A DNA stretch of 64,000 nt, taken from positions 2,331,198-2,395,197 of the forward strand of contig CAMZMU010000013.1 of assembly GCA_947311845.1 (NCBI GenBank), written 5' to 3'. Shown in pieces: positions 11,224 to 19,234 of the stretch. Origin of the DNA: Poa pratensis. Lineage: Eukaryota > Streptophyta > Magnoliopsida > Poales > Poaceae. The translations under genes and the position numbers were made by a program. Every line of letters begins with the position of its first letter. Within the stretch, counting starts at the first letter, position 1. A model generated the notes under the pieces. That model saw nothing but the letters and a program-made list of their open reading frames with translations, had not been told where the DNA came from and ran no database searches.

Positions 11224-11748
11224 ATGACGTGACGATTTCTCTAATGCTACCGCTAGTTGGTGAAGATGAGGATGTGAGCCGCTACTTGATGGAGTCGATG
11301 CGCGCTCAACTGCTGCCTTCGAGATGACGGCGGCGGGGCAGGAGGGTGACGACGCGCAGATCGCTGTGGCTCTCGTCAGATTGTTGCGGGAGACCTTGGC
11401 AACGACGCCTTGATCATCTCTCGTCGGATGATGGAGTCCATGCGGCTTCTGCCGCTGTCTCCGAGATGATGATGATGAGGAGAGCAGCGTCGGATCATCT
11501 CTCGTCGGAGATGGAGTCCACGCGCAGCTCGCCGAGGCTCTTCTCAGATTGGTGCCTGAAAGCAGTGGCCGCATGGTGAGGAGAGCAGCGTTCACGGTGT
11601 TGGGGGAGAGATTAACGGGGAGCTATAATTCCGGTGCAGTTATGCATCGTGCGGGCCCCTTTTTTTAACGTGAGAATGATTCTGGTGCGTGAGATGAAGG
11701 TCAGATTGACGGCAAGAAATCGGTCCGATGATTTGATTCCCATCGGAC
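11224..11748. other. Unassigned GC-rich interval between segment X and the Myb/SANT-like gene
   Basis: 11270-11600 contains three related stretches around GATCATCTCTCGTCGGA and ATGGAGTCCA(T/C)GCG, so it is an irregular internal repeat. Open frames on both strands are low-complexity (Ser/Arg-rich) and match no family I know. Nothing else is seen. Confidence 0.3.
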
Positions 11749-11876
11749 TAGCTAGGATGTATAGTATTTATTAATTCATGAATTTTATTGCTGGGTCGAA
11801 ACAAAACGATAACCATACAAACTAATAATCAAGGTCGGCGTCATCAATGTTCAGGATGACATCGCGTTCGATGTCC
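11749..11876. repeat. 128-bp direct repeat, right (original) copy
   Basis: It is near-identical to 9661-9788 and here continues into the Myb/SANT-like gene, so this copy is the original. The pair brackets 1.96 kb made mostly of segment X. Confidence 0.85.
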
Positions 11877-12430
11877 CGCCACGCCTCTGCGCAGCACTCA
11901 TAGAACACGTCGTCCTGCGACTTCCGTGTCTCGCCAAAAAAGCGATTTTGGTGGCCGCCGTTCTTCGCCATTCTTTTAAATTTTATTTTGAGGTTATACC
12001 TCTGCTGGCAGATAGTTTTGGCGTCGAGATCTTTACCACGGAAGCTATCCGTCTTCAGCAGTTCTTGGAGGAGCACGGCGGCGGCGACGCTCTTGCCGGC
12101 CAAGTTCTCCTTAAGGAGTCGACCGTCAGTCCTTACCAGCGTGAGGTCTTCCTCGTCCGTCCACTTGCGGTAACTTGTCGACCTCTTGCGCTTGCTGGAA
12201 ACGCCACGGGCCGGCCGGGCTTCGGGCCATTGGCAGCGTCGCTGCCGTTGTTGCTGGTGGTGTTGCCATTGGCAGCGTCGCTGCCGTTGTCGCCGCCGTT
12301 GTCTTCGTCCTCTGCGTCATCATCAGAGATATTACGATGACCTGGTCGTCATCGTCGTCGGCCAAGTTAACGATAACTCTCTCGCTACGCTTGGGTTTGG
12401 ATGAGCTTAGAGAGGAAGGGTTGGCGCCAT
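11822..12430 (-). pseudogene. Myb/SANT-like DNA-binding protein, frameshifted pseudogene
   Basis: The minus frame ending at 11822 contains RKWTDEEDLTLV, a SANT/Myb helix-1 signature, then conserved-looking helices (ICQQRYNLKIKFKRM, CCAEAWRDIERDV) and an acidic tail with stop TAG. That frame is open into an upstream low-complexity region with two GGCAGCGTCGCTGCCGTTG repeats (12230-12290). The likely start (ATG at 12430, context CACCATGG) lies in a different frame that stops after seven codons. An acidic DDDDDQVIVIS segment is in a third frame. At least two indels therefore split it. Myb/SANT-like proteins of this size accompany PIF/Harbinger transposases or act as plant nuclear factors; which applies is unclear. 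A TATA box lies 40 bp upstream. Confidence 0.6.
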
Positions 12431-12469
12431 GGTGATCGGCTGTGTAGAAAATGTAGGATGAGTACTATA

Positions 12470-12477
12470 TATTTATA
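12470..12477 (-). promoter_or_regulatory. TATA box of the Myb/SANT-like gene
   Basis: The minus strand reads TATAAATA about 40 bp upstream of the candidate ATG at 12430, a plausible core-promoter spacing with a very short leader. It is a relic if the gene is dead. Confidence 0.45.
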
Positions 12478-12719
12478 CCGGCGGGTGTGCGTGTTAAAAA
12501 AATTTGGCGGGCAGAGTCAAAGTATTGGCGCCAGGTTTGCTCTTAATAGTTACATGGGAAGGTGAATTAATAGTCGATCCATGATTGATACCATGCGGCC
12601 TGTGGTAACGCGGGACTAATTTTGCGGGGGCAATACCGATCCGATCGAATACGATTCCATCTCAGTTCCGTAATGCTTGCTTAGACAAATCCCCAGATCG
12701 GAAAGCGACCGGGAGCAAA

Positions 12720-12806
12720 TTTTTTTTTCTTTTTGAACATTCCCGCCATTAATAATTTACCAGGAGAGTGAAAAGGCTCCAGCATTACAACGAGAGTTAC
12801 AAACAG
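12720..12806 (-). mobile_element. 5'-truncated LINE 3' end
   Basis: An oligo-T tract (12720 onward) is the reverse of a poly(A) tail. The 87-bp insert is flanked by GGGAGCAAA at 12711-12719 and 12807-12815. This is the pattern of a severely 5'-truncated non-LTR insertion on the minus strand. Confidence 0.6.
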
Positions 12807-12820
12807 GGGAGCAAAAGATA

Positions 12821-13718
12821 AGGATGGGAATGGGCCGACCCGACCCTAGCCTTGGACCCGCCCTGTGGCCTCGAGGCCAATTTTAGGGGCCACGGTCGGC
12901 CCATTCGAAGGAAAGTGATTGGCCTCGCTACCCGTTGGGCATCTCGGGTCGGCCCGAAATCACAATTATTTTCCAGCGCGAGCAGCAGACGAGGGGAGAT
13001 AGGGGAACTGACGTGCCTTCCTCCAAGCCGCCGAGCTGCAAATCCACGGGCGACCACCAGAAGGCCCTCGACCTCGCCCTCGATGCGCCATGGACCCTGC
13101 CCGTCGCGCGCCCTCAACCTCGCCGCGCCGTGGCCTCCCGCCTCGGCCGACTCACCGACAACTTCGACGCCGACGTGGCCTCCATCGCCGCTGCCGTGCA
13201 CGAGAGTCCCGCGCACCAAGACGACCATGGGACGCCAGTGGGACGCGGTGGCCGACCAGCGCCGCGCCATGGTACCTTGACCAAAGCTGCAGGGATTTGG
13301 GCGATGCCTACAGGGACGCCGTCGTGGCCTACGTGGTGGCGGGCGGAGGATGGAGCAGTGGTGAGCCGCCCGGGGGATGAGGGATCTATTTCTAGGCGGC
13401 GCAGCGAGCCTGGGATAGGCGGAGGAGCGCCGCCGACGCAGTAAAGAATAGGGGCGGCGAGCCTGGGATAGCCAGAGGAGCGCCGCTGCAGCAAAGAACA
13501 GGGGCGGCGACCATTAGAACAGAGGCGAATAGATCGATCGGGAGATATGGGAAACCTCCGAGCTGGCGAGGTGGGTCGACCCGCGAGACCCTTTGGGTCA
13601 CGGAGAGCCGGCCTCGCTGGCCCATTTAGAGTTTGGGGCCGACCCAGCTGCCCCAATGACCTTGAATTTTTGGGCCAGGCCATTGACCCGCTGGGTCGAC
13701 CCGGCCCATTCCCATCCT
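12821..13718. mobile_element. 898-bp terminal-inverted-repeat element with 12-bp flanking repeat
   Basis: The ends are inverted: left AGGATGGGAATGGGCC, right GGCCCATTCCCATCCT. Both sides carry the perfect direct repeat GAGCAAAAGATA (12809-12820 and 13719-13730). The interior has more GGGTCGACCC-type motifs near both ends and a GC-rich core (12990-13440) that resembles a captured exon. Several short frames run through the core, none recognised. A 12-bp duplication is longer than the 8-11 bp usual for Mutator-like elements, so the class is uncertain. The insertion lies beside the earlier LINE insertion. Confidence 0.65.
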
Positions 13719-13778
13719 GAGCAAAAGATAAGGAAATTATTACTACAACACAGCTCCTGGATAACACACTAGCGCACC

Positions 13779-13985
13779 GCAAACCAACCACAGGTTGGAT
13801 GGTTAGTAGGGTGGCCCTCAGCCCACCAGATTTCAAACCACATGTTTGACATTTGTGTGTTGTATTTAGGCGGAATATACAACGAGACGCCCATGGTGAT
13901 TTCGTTAATCTCAAGACTCGATCCGCCGGCTCAGTATTTCCGACGTGCTCATAGGAATATGGCGTGCGTGTGTTTTGCAAAAAAA
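13779..13985 (+). mobile_element. SINE, Au-like, with 16-bp target site duplication
   Basis: The 207-bp body has a tRNA-like promoter region (GGTTGGATGGTTAGTAGGG and a degenerate B box at AGATTTCAAACC), then the block with GATTTCGTTAATCTCAAGA and CCGGCTCAGTATTTC. This matches the Au SINE as I remember it. It ends in an A-run. AACACACTAGCGCACC flanks it perfectly at 13763-13778 and 13986-14001. The perfect TSD contrasts with the mutated body. Confidence 0.75.
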
Positions 13986-14221
13986 AACACACTAGCGCAC
14001 CAAACTACACGTGCTGCACAACACACCTCGGACCGCCACGACGACACCAGCCGGGGAGCCAAAACAAACGAACTGAAAGTATGCTCCTCCCCCAGGCCAG
14101 TTTCCCCAACTGGGAAGGGGTTAGATCTGTATCTCTAGAGATTGATGGATTAGAACGCCGGAATTGAAAATTTTGGGTAGCAAAAAACCGGCAAACACGA
14201 ACAAAACAAAGACACAAAATT

Positions 14222-15260
14222 AGAAACTCATACATATCTCTCTCGTTCCCCTCCCCCCTGCTACAGTAGATCGAGGAGGAGAAAAGGCGACCCGAGCCCT
14301 CGCCGGCGAATCCGCCGCTTCCCTCCGTCTCCGGCGCCGTTCTGGCGTCGCGAGATGGGGGGAAGCTCCGCATCTCGTCCGTGCGTGTGTATAGTGGTAG
14401 GTCTTTAGGTAGTAGGGTCCCTGCTGGCGCCGCCGTGAGGGGGGAGGCGGCGCGGCTGTGGGGTTTTGTTGTCGGAGCTCGGTCCCCTTCCCGGCGTTGC
14501 CTTGGGCGGCGTTGGCGGGCTGCGGCTGCTAGGTGCCCTCGGATCCCTCGATCCGGTGGGAGGTGGTGCTCAGGCGTTGGTCGTCGACGTGAAGACGGTG
14601 GCTGGCGGGTGGAGCTTTTGTCCCCTGCTCTTTTCTTCACCGCAGCAGGGTGGGCTCTGGCCCTGCTGTGCAGGACCTGGGGGTGGTGCGGCCTTCCTTG
14701 CCGCGTGTACAGGAGCCTCAATTTGTGGATCGTGGAGGTGCTCGCCGGCTTTTTGAGCTCGTTTCAGCCTTCTCCGGCCGGCCGAGGTGGCGAGGGGAGG
14801 AGTGGTTGGTGCAGTTTGCTCTGCTTCAGTTGGCTTTGCTTCGTTGTGCACTGCCCTGCCGTGGTGGTCTGGGAGGTTGCTCTTGGCGTGCTTGGCTTCC
14901 CGGCGTCGGCTCCGACAGTGAGGACTTTGTGCTCAGGACAGGGTTGCTGGAAGATGGGTGGTTGCGGGGAGGAAGCGCCATGGCCGTGCGTGTTCATCGT
15001 GCTCGGTTTCGTCGCCTGCGGCGGACGGCTCATGCGGCTTCTACAAGTGTGGCGGCGGCCTGGTTGCTTCTTCTCCGGCGACGAAGAGGATGCTCTCAGG
15101 TGTTGCGGTGGTGCAGCTTTCAGGTTCCCAGGTTCTTCTGTTCTTGGCCTTGTTTGCTGTTGTTCTGGGTGTGTCTTCTCTGTTCTTCAGCGTGCGTGTT
15201 GTTCTTCTTCTTGTAATTCTCTGATGTATGCTCGCTGAGGATGATCCAATTCAAAAAAAA
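14222..15260 (+). mobile_element. Poly(A)-tailed non-LTR-type retroelement, 1.04 kb, non-autonomous
   Basis: It ends in a run of about 12 A and is flanked by a 19-bp direct repeat with CAAAGACACAAAATT at 14203-14221 and 15261-15279. The 5' half is GC-rich, like a LINE 5' leader (CCGAGCCCTCGCCGGCGAAT). The 3' end (TTGTTCTTCTTCTTGTAATT, then a GATGTATGCTCGC tract) resembles a LINE 3' UTR. No reverse transcriptase or endonuclease motif is present. A 285-codon frame (14381-15238) covers most of it but is compositionally odd and unrecognised. Probably an internally deleted LINE or a processed transcript mobilised by a LINE. Confidence 0.65.
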
Positions 15261-15280
15261 AAAACAAAGACACAAAATTG

Positions 15281-15580
15281 AGAACCAACATGTGGTTGGA
15301 TAGATAGGAGGATATATAGTTGTAGCCCCTAGCCAACTAGGGATCAAACCATAGATTTGACACGTGTGTGTTATAAACGAGGAATAATTTAATGTGTAAG
15401 GCGACGTTCCCGTCAATAAAAATGTATCTGGGGTGATTTCGTTAATCTCTAGACCCATCCCGCCATCTCAGTCTTTCGAATGTGCTCTTAGGAGTGAGGT
15501 GTGCGTACATGCGTATAATAGGGTGAGTGTATGTGCTTGTATGTGAGTATATGCGTCTGTACTGTGTTAGTAAAAATGTT
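15281..15580 (+). mobile_element. SINE-like repeat, diverged second copy
   Basis: It shares the order of blocks with the SINE at 13779: GTGGTTGGATAG, CCAACTAGGGATCAAACC (B-box-like), GACGTTCCCGTC, GTGATTTCGTTAATCTC, TCAGTCTTTCGAATGTGCTC, then GTGTATGTGCTTGTATGTG. Clear target duplications were not found. It lies just right of the poly(A) element. Confidence 0.55.
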
Positions 15581-16062
15581 ACGCGGAATCTGACTCCATA
15601 ACTGAATTTGTACAACAAAATATTCATACCGAGAAATTTTAGCGTACTGGAAAATTACTTATTGAAACATAGTGAAGGTGAATCGGTAGAAAAAAACCCT
15701 ACTCCAATCATCCCAAAATTTAACAACTTCTCTATGAAACATACAATCCCTAAGTAAAAGAAACATACAACCAATGCGAGGAAATAAGCGAACTATATGA
15801 TTGGACATTAGATGAGAAAATTTACAAAAAGCACAACTACTTCTTACCATAATCGATCCTTATGCCACTGCCCTAACAGCCACCAAGATTATGTTTTAAT
15901 TTTGCTAACAAAATATTTTTTATCTATTCCATTAAAAGGTTAATGTCGTGGGTAAACGTTGTTTTCTATGTACAAGTGAGTTTTCATTAAGTAATATTTA
16001 TGGTGACTATAGAATCATGTTAATCCTAATCATATAAAATAAATTTCCATGGAACCATATAA
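15581..16062. other. AT-rich intergenic stretch, nothing recognised
   Basis: No ORF with a family signature, no TIR and no repeat was noticed. Short frames only. Confidence 0.4.
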
Positions 16063-16147
16063 ATGATTTTAGACATATTCAGACATTGCCATTGCAAATA
16101 AAAATGATTTTAGACATATTCAGACATTGCCCTCGCATATGCGAGGG
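16063..16147. repeat. Tandem 28-bp repeat followed by an 18-bp palindrome
   Basis: ATGATTTTAGACATATTCAG plus ACATTGCC occurs twice, 44 bp apart. The second copy runs straight into the perfect palindrome CCCTCGCATATGCGAGGG (16130-16147). Confidence 0.8.
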
Positions 16148-16190
16148 CCACAGCGGCTAGGTGGGGGCGCGGCTCTCGGCGTGTGTGTGT

Positions 16191-16214
16191 GGGGGGGGGG
16201 GGGGGGGGGGGGGG
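16191..16214. repeat. Poly(G) run of 24
   Basis: An uninterrupted G24 follows a short GT repeat and precedes a GC-rich block (16215-16430) with low-complexity frames. It could form G-quadruplexes; exact length may be affected by sequencing or assembly. Confidence 0.85.
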
Positions 16215-16430
16215 CAGCGGCGTGGCGGCGAGCACTCGCTCGCGGCGGCGTGGAGGCAGCGCGGATCTGCGCGCTCGGCCGGCGGCGGCGCTTCACGGCG
16301 TTGGTGCGGGCTCGGCGGGGCATCGACTTCTTCCCGGTGGTCGGCCGTCAAGTGCCATGGCCGAGCGCTCGCGTCGGCCTTGGCGGCGGTGGCTCAACGG
16401 CGGCGGCAGTAGGGGACAGCACGGCGGCAT

Positions 16431-17696
16431 GGGTGGGTGGAGCTCGGGTTGTTGCCATGGCTAGGGTTTTCTCGGCCCAGATCTGGGCCCGGTGGGCCTA
16501 ATCTGGGTTTTACGGGCCCCGGCCGGTGCGTACGTTCTGAGCCTTTCTGCCGGAGTGACAAATGCAACCTTGATGCTGCAGCGCGGCGGCGGGACTGGTC
16601 GGGCATGATCCGGGCCTGTGACGGCTGATTTGGGCCTGACCGGACCTGCTACTGCGTCCGGTCTGCGACAGTCTCAAACGGTGGAGGATGCGATCGCCTC
16701 CTATAGGTTGCGGATGTCGCTCTCGCGGACCTGGATCTTTCGCCGGCCCCACTTATCCATCACAGTGACCTTGCAACTTGTTGGTCCCTCGGCTCGAGGT
16801 CGCGGATGTCGGGGCGGCGGCCCTAGAAGGTGGACTGCAATGGCGTCTCTGCGGCGAGCGATGTGGCGGTGGTGATGGTCTCTCTCCTTGGCTGTTTGGC
16901 TGGCGAGGAGCGAACTTTGAGGGTCCCTGGTGTCGCGGCGCTTCGGCTTTGGCAGCTCCCATATCGTGTCGGAGGCCGAGCTTGGAGGCAGTGGACGGGT
17001 CCTTTATACCGGGCGTGGTGCGAAGTGTCCTTCAAGCGAAAGCTCAGCACTTCGGTGCCAATGGCGACCATGCCTGCGGGTATGGCTACCCTCTTGGGGG
17101 CGCTGGTGTGGTAACTTCGACACGTCATGGCTCCGGGTGAAAACCCTTGATCGTCGGTCTCGACGATGGCGACATGTCACGTCGTTACCCTCTTGGGGGC
17201 GTCGTCGTGGAGCCCCGGTATCCCGCGGACATGTTCTGGTGTTCTCCGGTGGCAAGTTTGGTGTTCCTTGTTCTTTCTTTCTTATCTTTGATATGCTTTG
17301 TAAGAGGTTCCCCTCATCACATTGTATCAGTTCGATCGTTGAGCCTTTATTTATAAAGCGGGGCTACGGCCTATTTCGTCAAAACTTACAAAGATTTATT
17401 GGAAGGAGACAACTGCTAGAGGGCAGAGCTTCAGACCTAGCCATGCCGTAACCGACGACAAAGAAGTCAGGGTCCGAAGGAGGTTCGGCGGCTCCTCCAT
17501 GCTGACAAAAAACTCCACAACCTAGACGGCATAAAGCCGAGAGACCAGGACACACCACGAAACGGTGGATTCTACAAAGGGGAGTAGGGCGCCAAGCCAG
17601 AGGGGCGTCAAGGAATCGCTGGAAGAAAAGGAGGTCAAGGGTGATAGCATGACTGGGAGCTTCTCGGCTGATCAGGATGATGGATCCCTAGCACAA
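16431..17696. repeat. Segment X, copy B, part 1
   Basis: It matches copy A from 9794 up to GCAACCTT (about 16570), then carries 1.04 kb absent from copy A, and matches again from about 17613 (ATCGCTGGAAGAAAAGGAGG). The extra part includes GTATCAGTTCGATCGTTGAG and TTTATTTATAAAGCGGGGC, which recall LINE 3' regions. No target duplication frames the extra part, so an internal deletion in copy A is more likely than an insertion in copy B. Frames inside are GC-rich and unrecognised. Confidence 0.7.
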
Positions 17697-17908
17697 TTTT
17701 TTTTTCATAAATGACTTTATTACTTAAAGAGTTTTAAGCATTACACCCGGCCTCTGCATAGGGATGCACACAGCCGAAATCCAACAGAACAAAAATAAAT
17801 AAACTGTTGCACTAGACGAATTACAATCATGAGTAAGTAAAACGCCAATGCCTATGACGAACACCAATGCCTATGGAGGACCAATCCGGCGATCAAGCGA
17901 CCATCCCA
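17697..17908 (-). mobile_element. LINE 3' fragment inserted in segment X, copy B
   Basis: The insert starts with oligo-T (the reverse of a poly(A) tail), then CATAAATGACTTTATTACTT and ACACCCGGCCTCTGCAT, a sequence common at 3' ends of grass non-LTR elements. AGCACAA flanks it at 17690-17696 and 17909-17915. Copy A has the uninterrupted site. Confidence 0.7.
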
Positions 17909-18252
17909 AGCACAAATGGTAGGAATTATCATTGGCACCTTTCATGATTAACTTTAATTGTTCTAATACTTTTTTCCCTAACTGATTGTCTGGTCCCCAC
18001 TGTACAATGGAAATAGATCTGCATATGTTAAATTCTAAGATCTAAAGGAGCACAAATTCAGCAGATCAAGGTCCTCAATGTCAAGACCATATCACTGGTA
18101 CATTGTGTTTCCTATCTACATGTATGACAAGGCGGAAGTGGGAGCGAGCCATCTTCTCTCTTCTGATGTGTATAGATAACTGGTCGAATTAAAACCGATG
18201 ATAGGGCCTCACGTGTCTATGTATGCAGCTAGGACCTCACATCTAAGTAGGA
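17909..18252. repeat. Segment X, copy B, part 2
   Basis: It is collinear with copy A 10012-10358, apart from small indels (a 7-bp CATTGTG present only here). It ends at GTAGGA where the large Helitron was inserted and resumes at 27105. Confidence 0.85.
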
Positions 18253-18439
18253 TAGGAAACGTGCCCGTGCGTTGCAACGAAGAGAGACGATTAAGCACAA
18301 TCAAACTATGTTTTGGAAAGCACTATATTTTAAGGTAATTAGTTGTAAAAAATATCGAGTTCTTTAAGTTATGTTTTAAACAGAAATAGGAACGTTTTTG
18401 CCTCACTTGTAATATCACTTTTCGGCGCCACAACACCGA

Positions 18440-18600
18440 AACCACTCGGCTGGGGCATAGCTAGGGGGTGGCCTGGGTATTCTTATGACCATCCAGTTGA
18501 AAATACTTGAGTGCACTTAAGATCTCTAATTAAACTTCAGCAAACCATTATTAAAGACAAAAATATGACCACCTAGATTAAAACCTTGGCTCCGCCACTG
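18440..18600. mobile_element. Probable hAT-type terminal fragment
   Basis: The right edge (TTGGCTCCGCCACTG, 18586-18600) is the complement of CAGTGGCGGAGCCAA, a common hAT TIR in grasses. The left side has GGGGGTGGCCTGGGT, often found just inside such ends. No 8-bp target duplication could be fixed. It lies inside the large Helitron. Confidence 0.4.
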
Positions 18601-19234
18601 TTCCTCGGTCCGGGAAATTTTCTCGCGCTCGTGCGCCCAAGAGATTTAGCCGCGATCGCTTGTTTGTCTGCATTTTTGCTCGATAAAATGCCCAGCCCTA
18701 TCGCCGCAGTTCGCACGCCGAGAGCTGCAGCCGTGGGTTTTAGTCAAGAATTGTGCGTTTGAAACCTGAGAGGAGCCGCCCGCATAGTCATGATGTCGTC
18801 GGTGATGCCGTTCCAGAGCACGTCCTCGTACCACGTCGTCTCAGGTAGCTCCCCAACCGCCATGTCGTGCGTTGCGGTCCCCATCGATACCCACCATAGT
18901 GAAGAGATGAGAGACAGCTCAAGAGCAAGCGGGGCGGCGAGCTAGCGTCGTTCAAGTAACGGACAAGTACATGTCGAGGGCAGTGGCGTACTGTTCCCGT
19001 CGCCCGCGCGCAAGTTCCGCGACGCGGCTCAGGGTGCAGGTGGGAGTGGGCCGCCGACGGCGCCCACGGGCCAGGCCCACGTAATAATGCATGTGGGAGC
19101 CCACGGTTGAGAAGAAAAAACTGGTGGGGTTCGTGGGATTCCCCACGTTGCCCACCTCGAGCCCACCTCGAGCGGTCGATCCCCAATTCCAGAACGAGGC
19201 GGCTAGCCGCCCGACCGCCGCCGCCGCCGTGGGC

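Noticed and set aside
12852..13992. ORFs of 142-292 codons as host genes
   Set aside because: The longest crosses the TIR-element boundary and SINE sequence. The frames in the core are unrecognised and compositional.
14381..15238. 285-codon ORF as a functional gene
   Set aside because: It lies inside a poly(A)-tailed retroelement, has Cys/Leu/Arg-biased composition and no domain, and competing frames run through the same region.
16570..17611. Intron present in segment X copy B and spliced out of copy A
   Set aside because: The boundaries are not GT-AG, so copy A is not a retro-copied spliced transcript; an internal deletion fits better.
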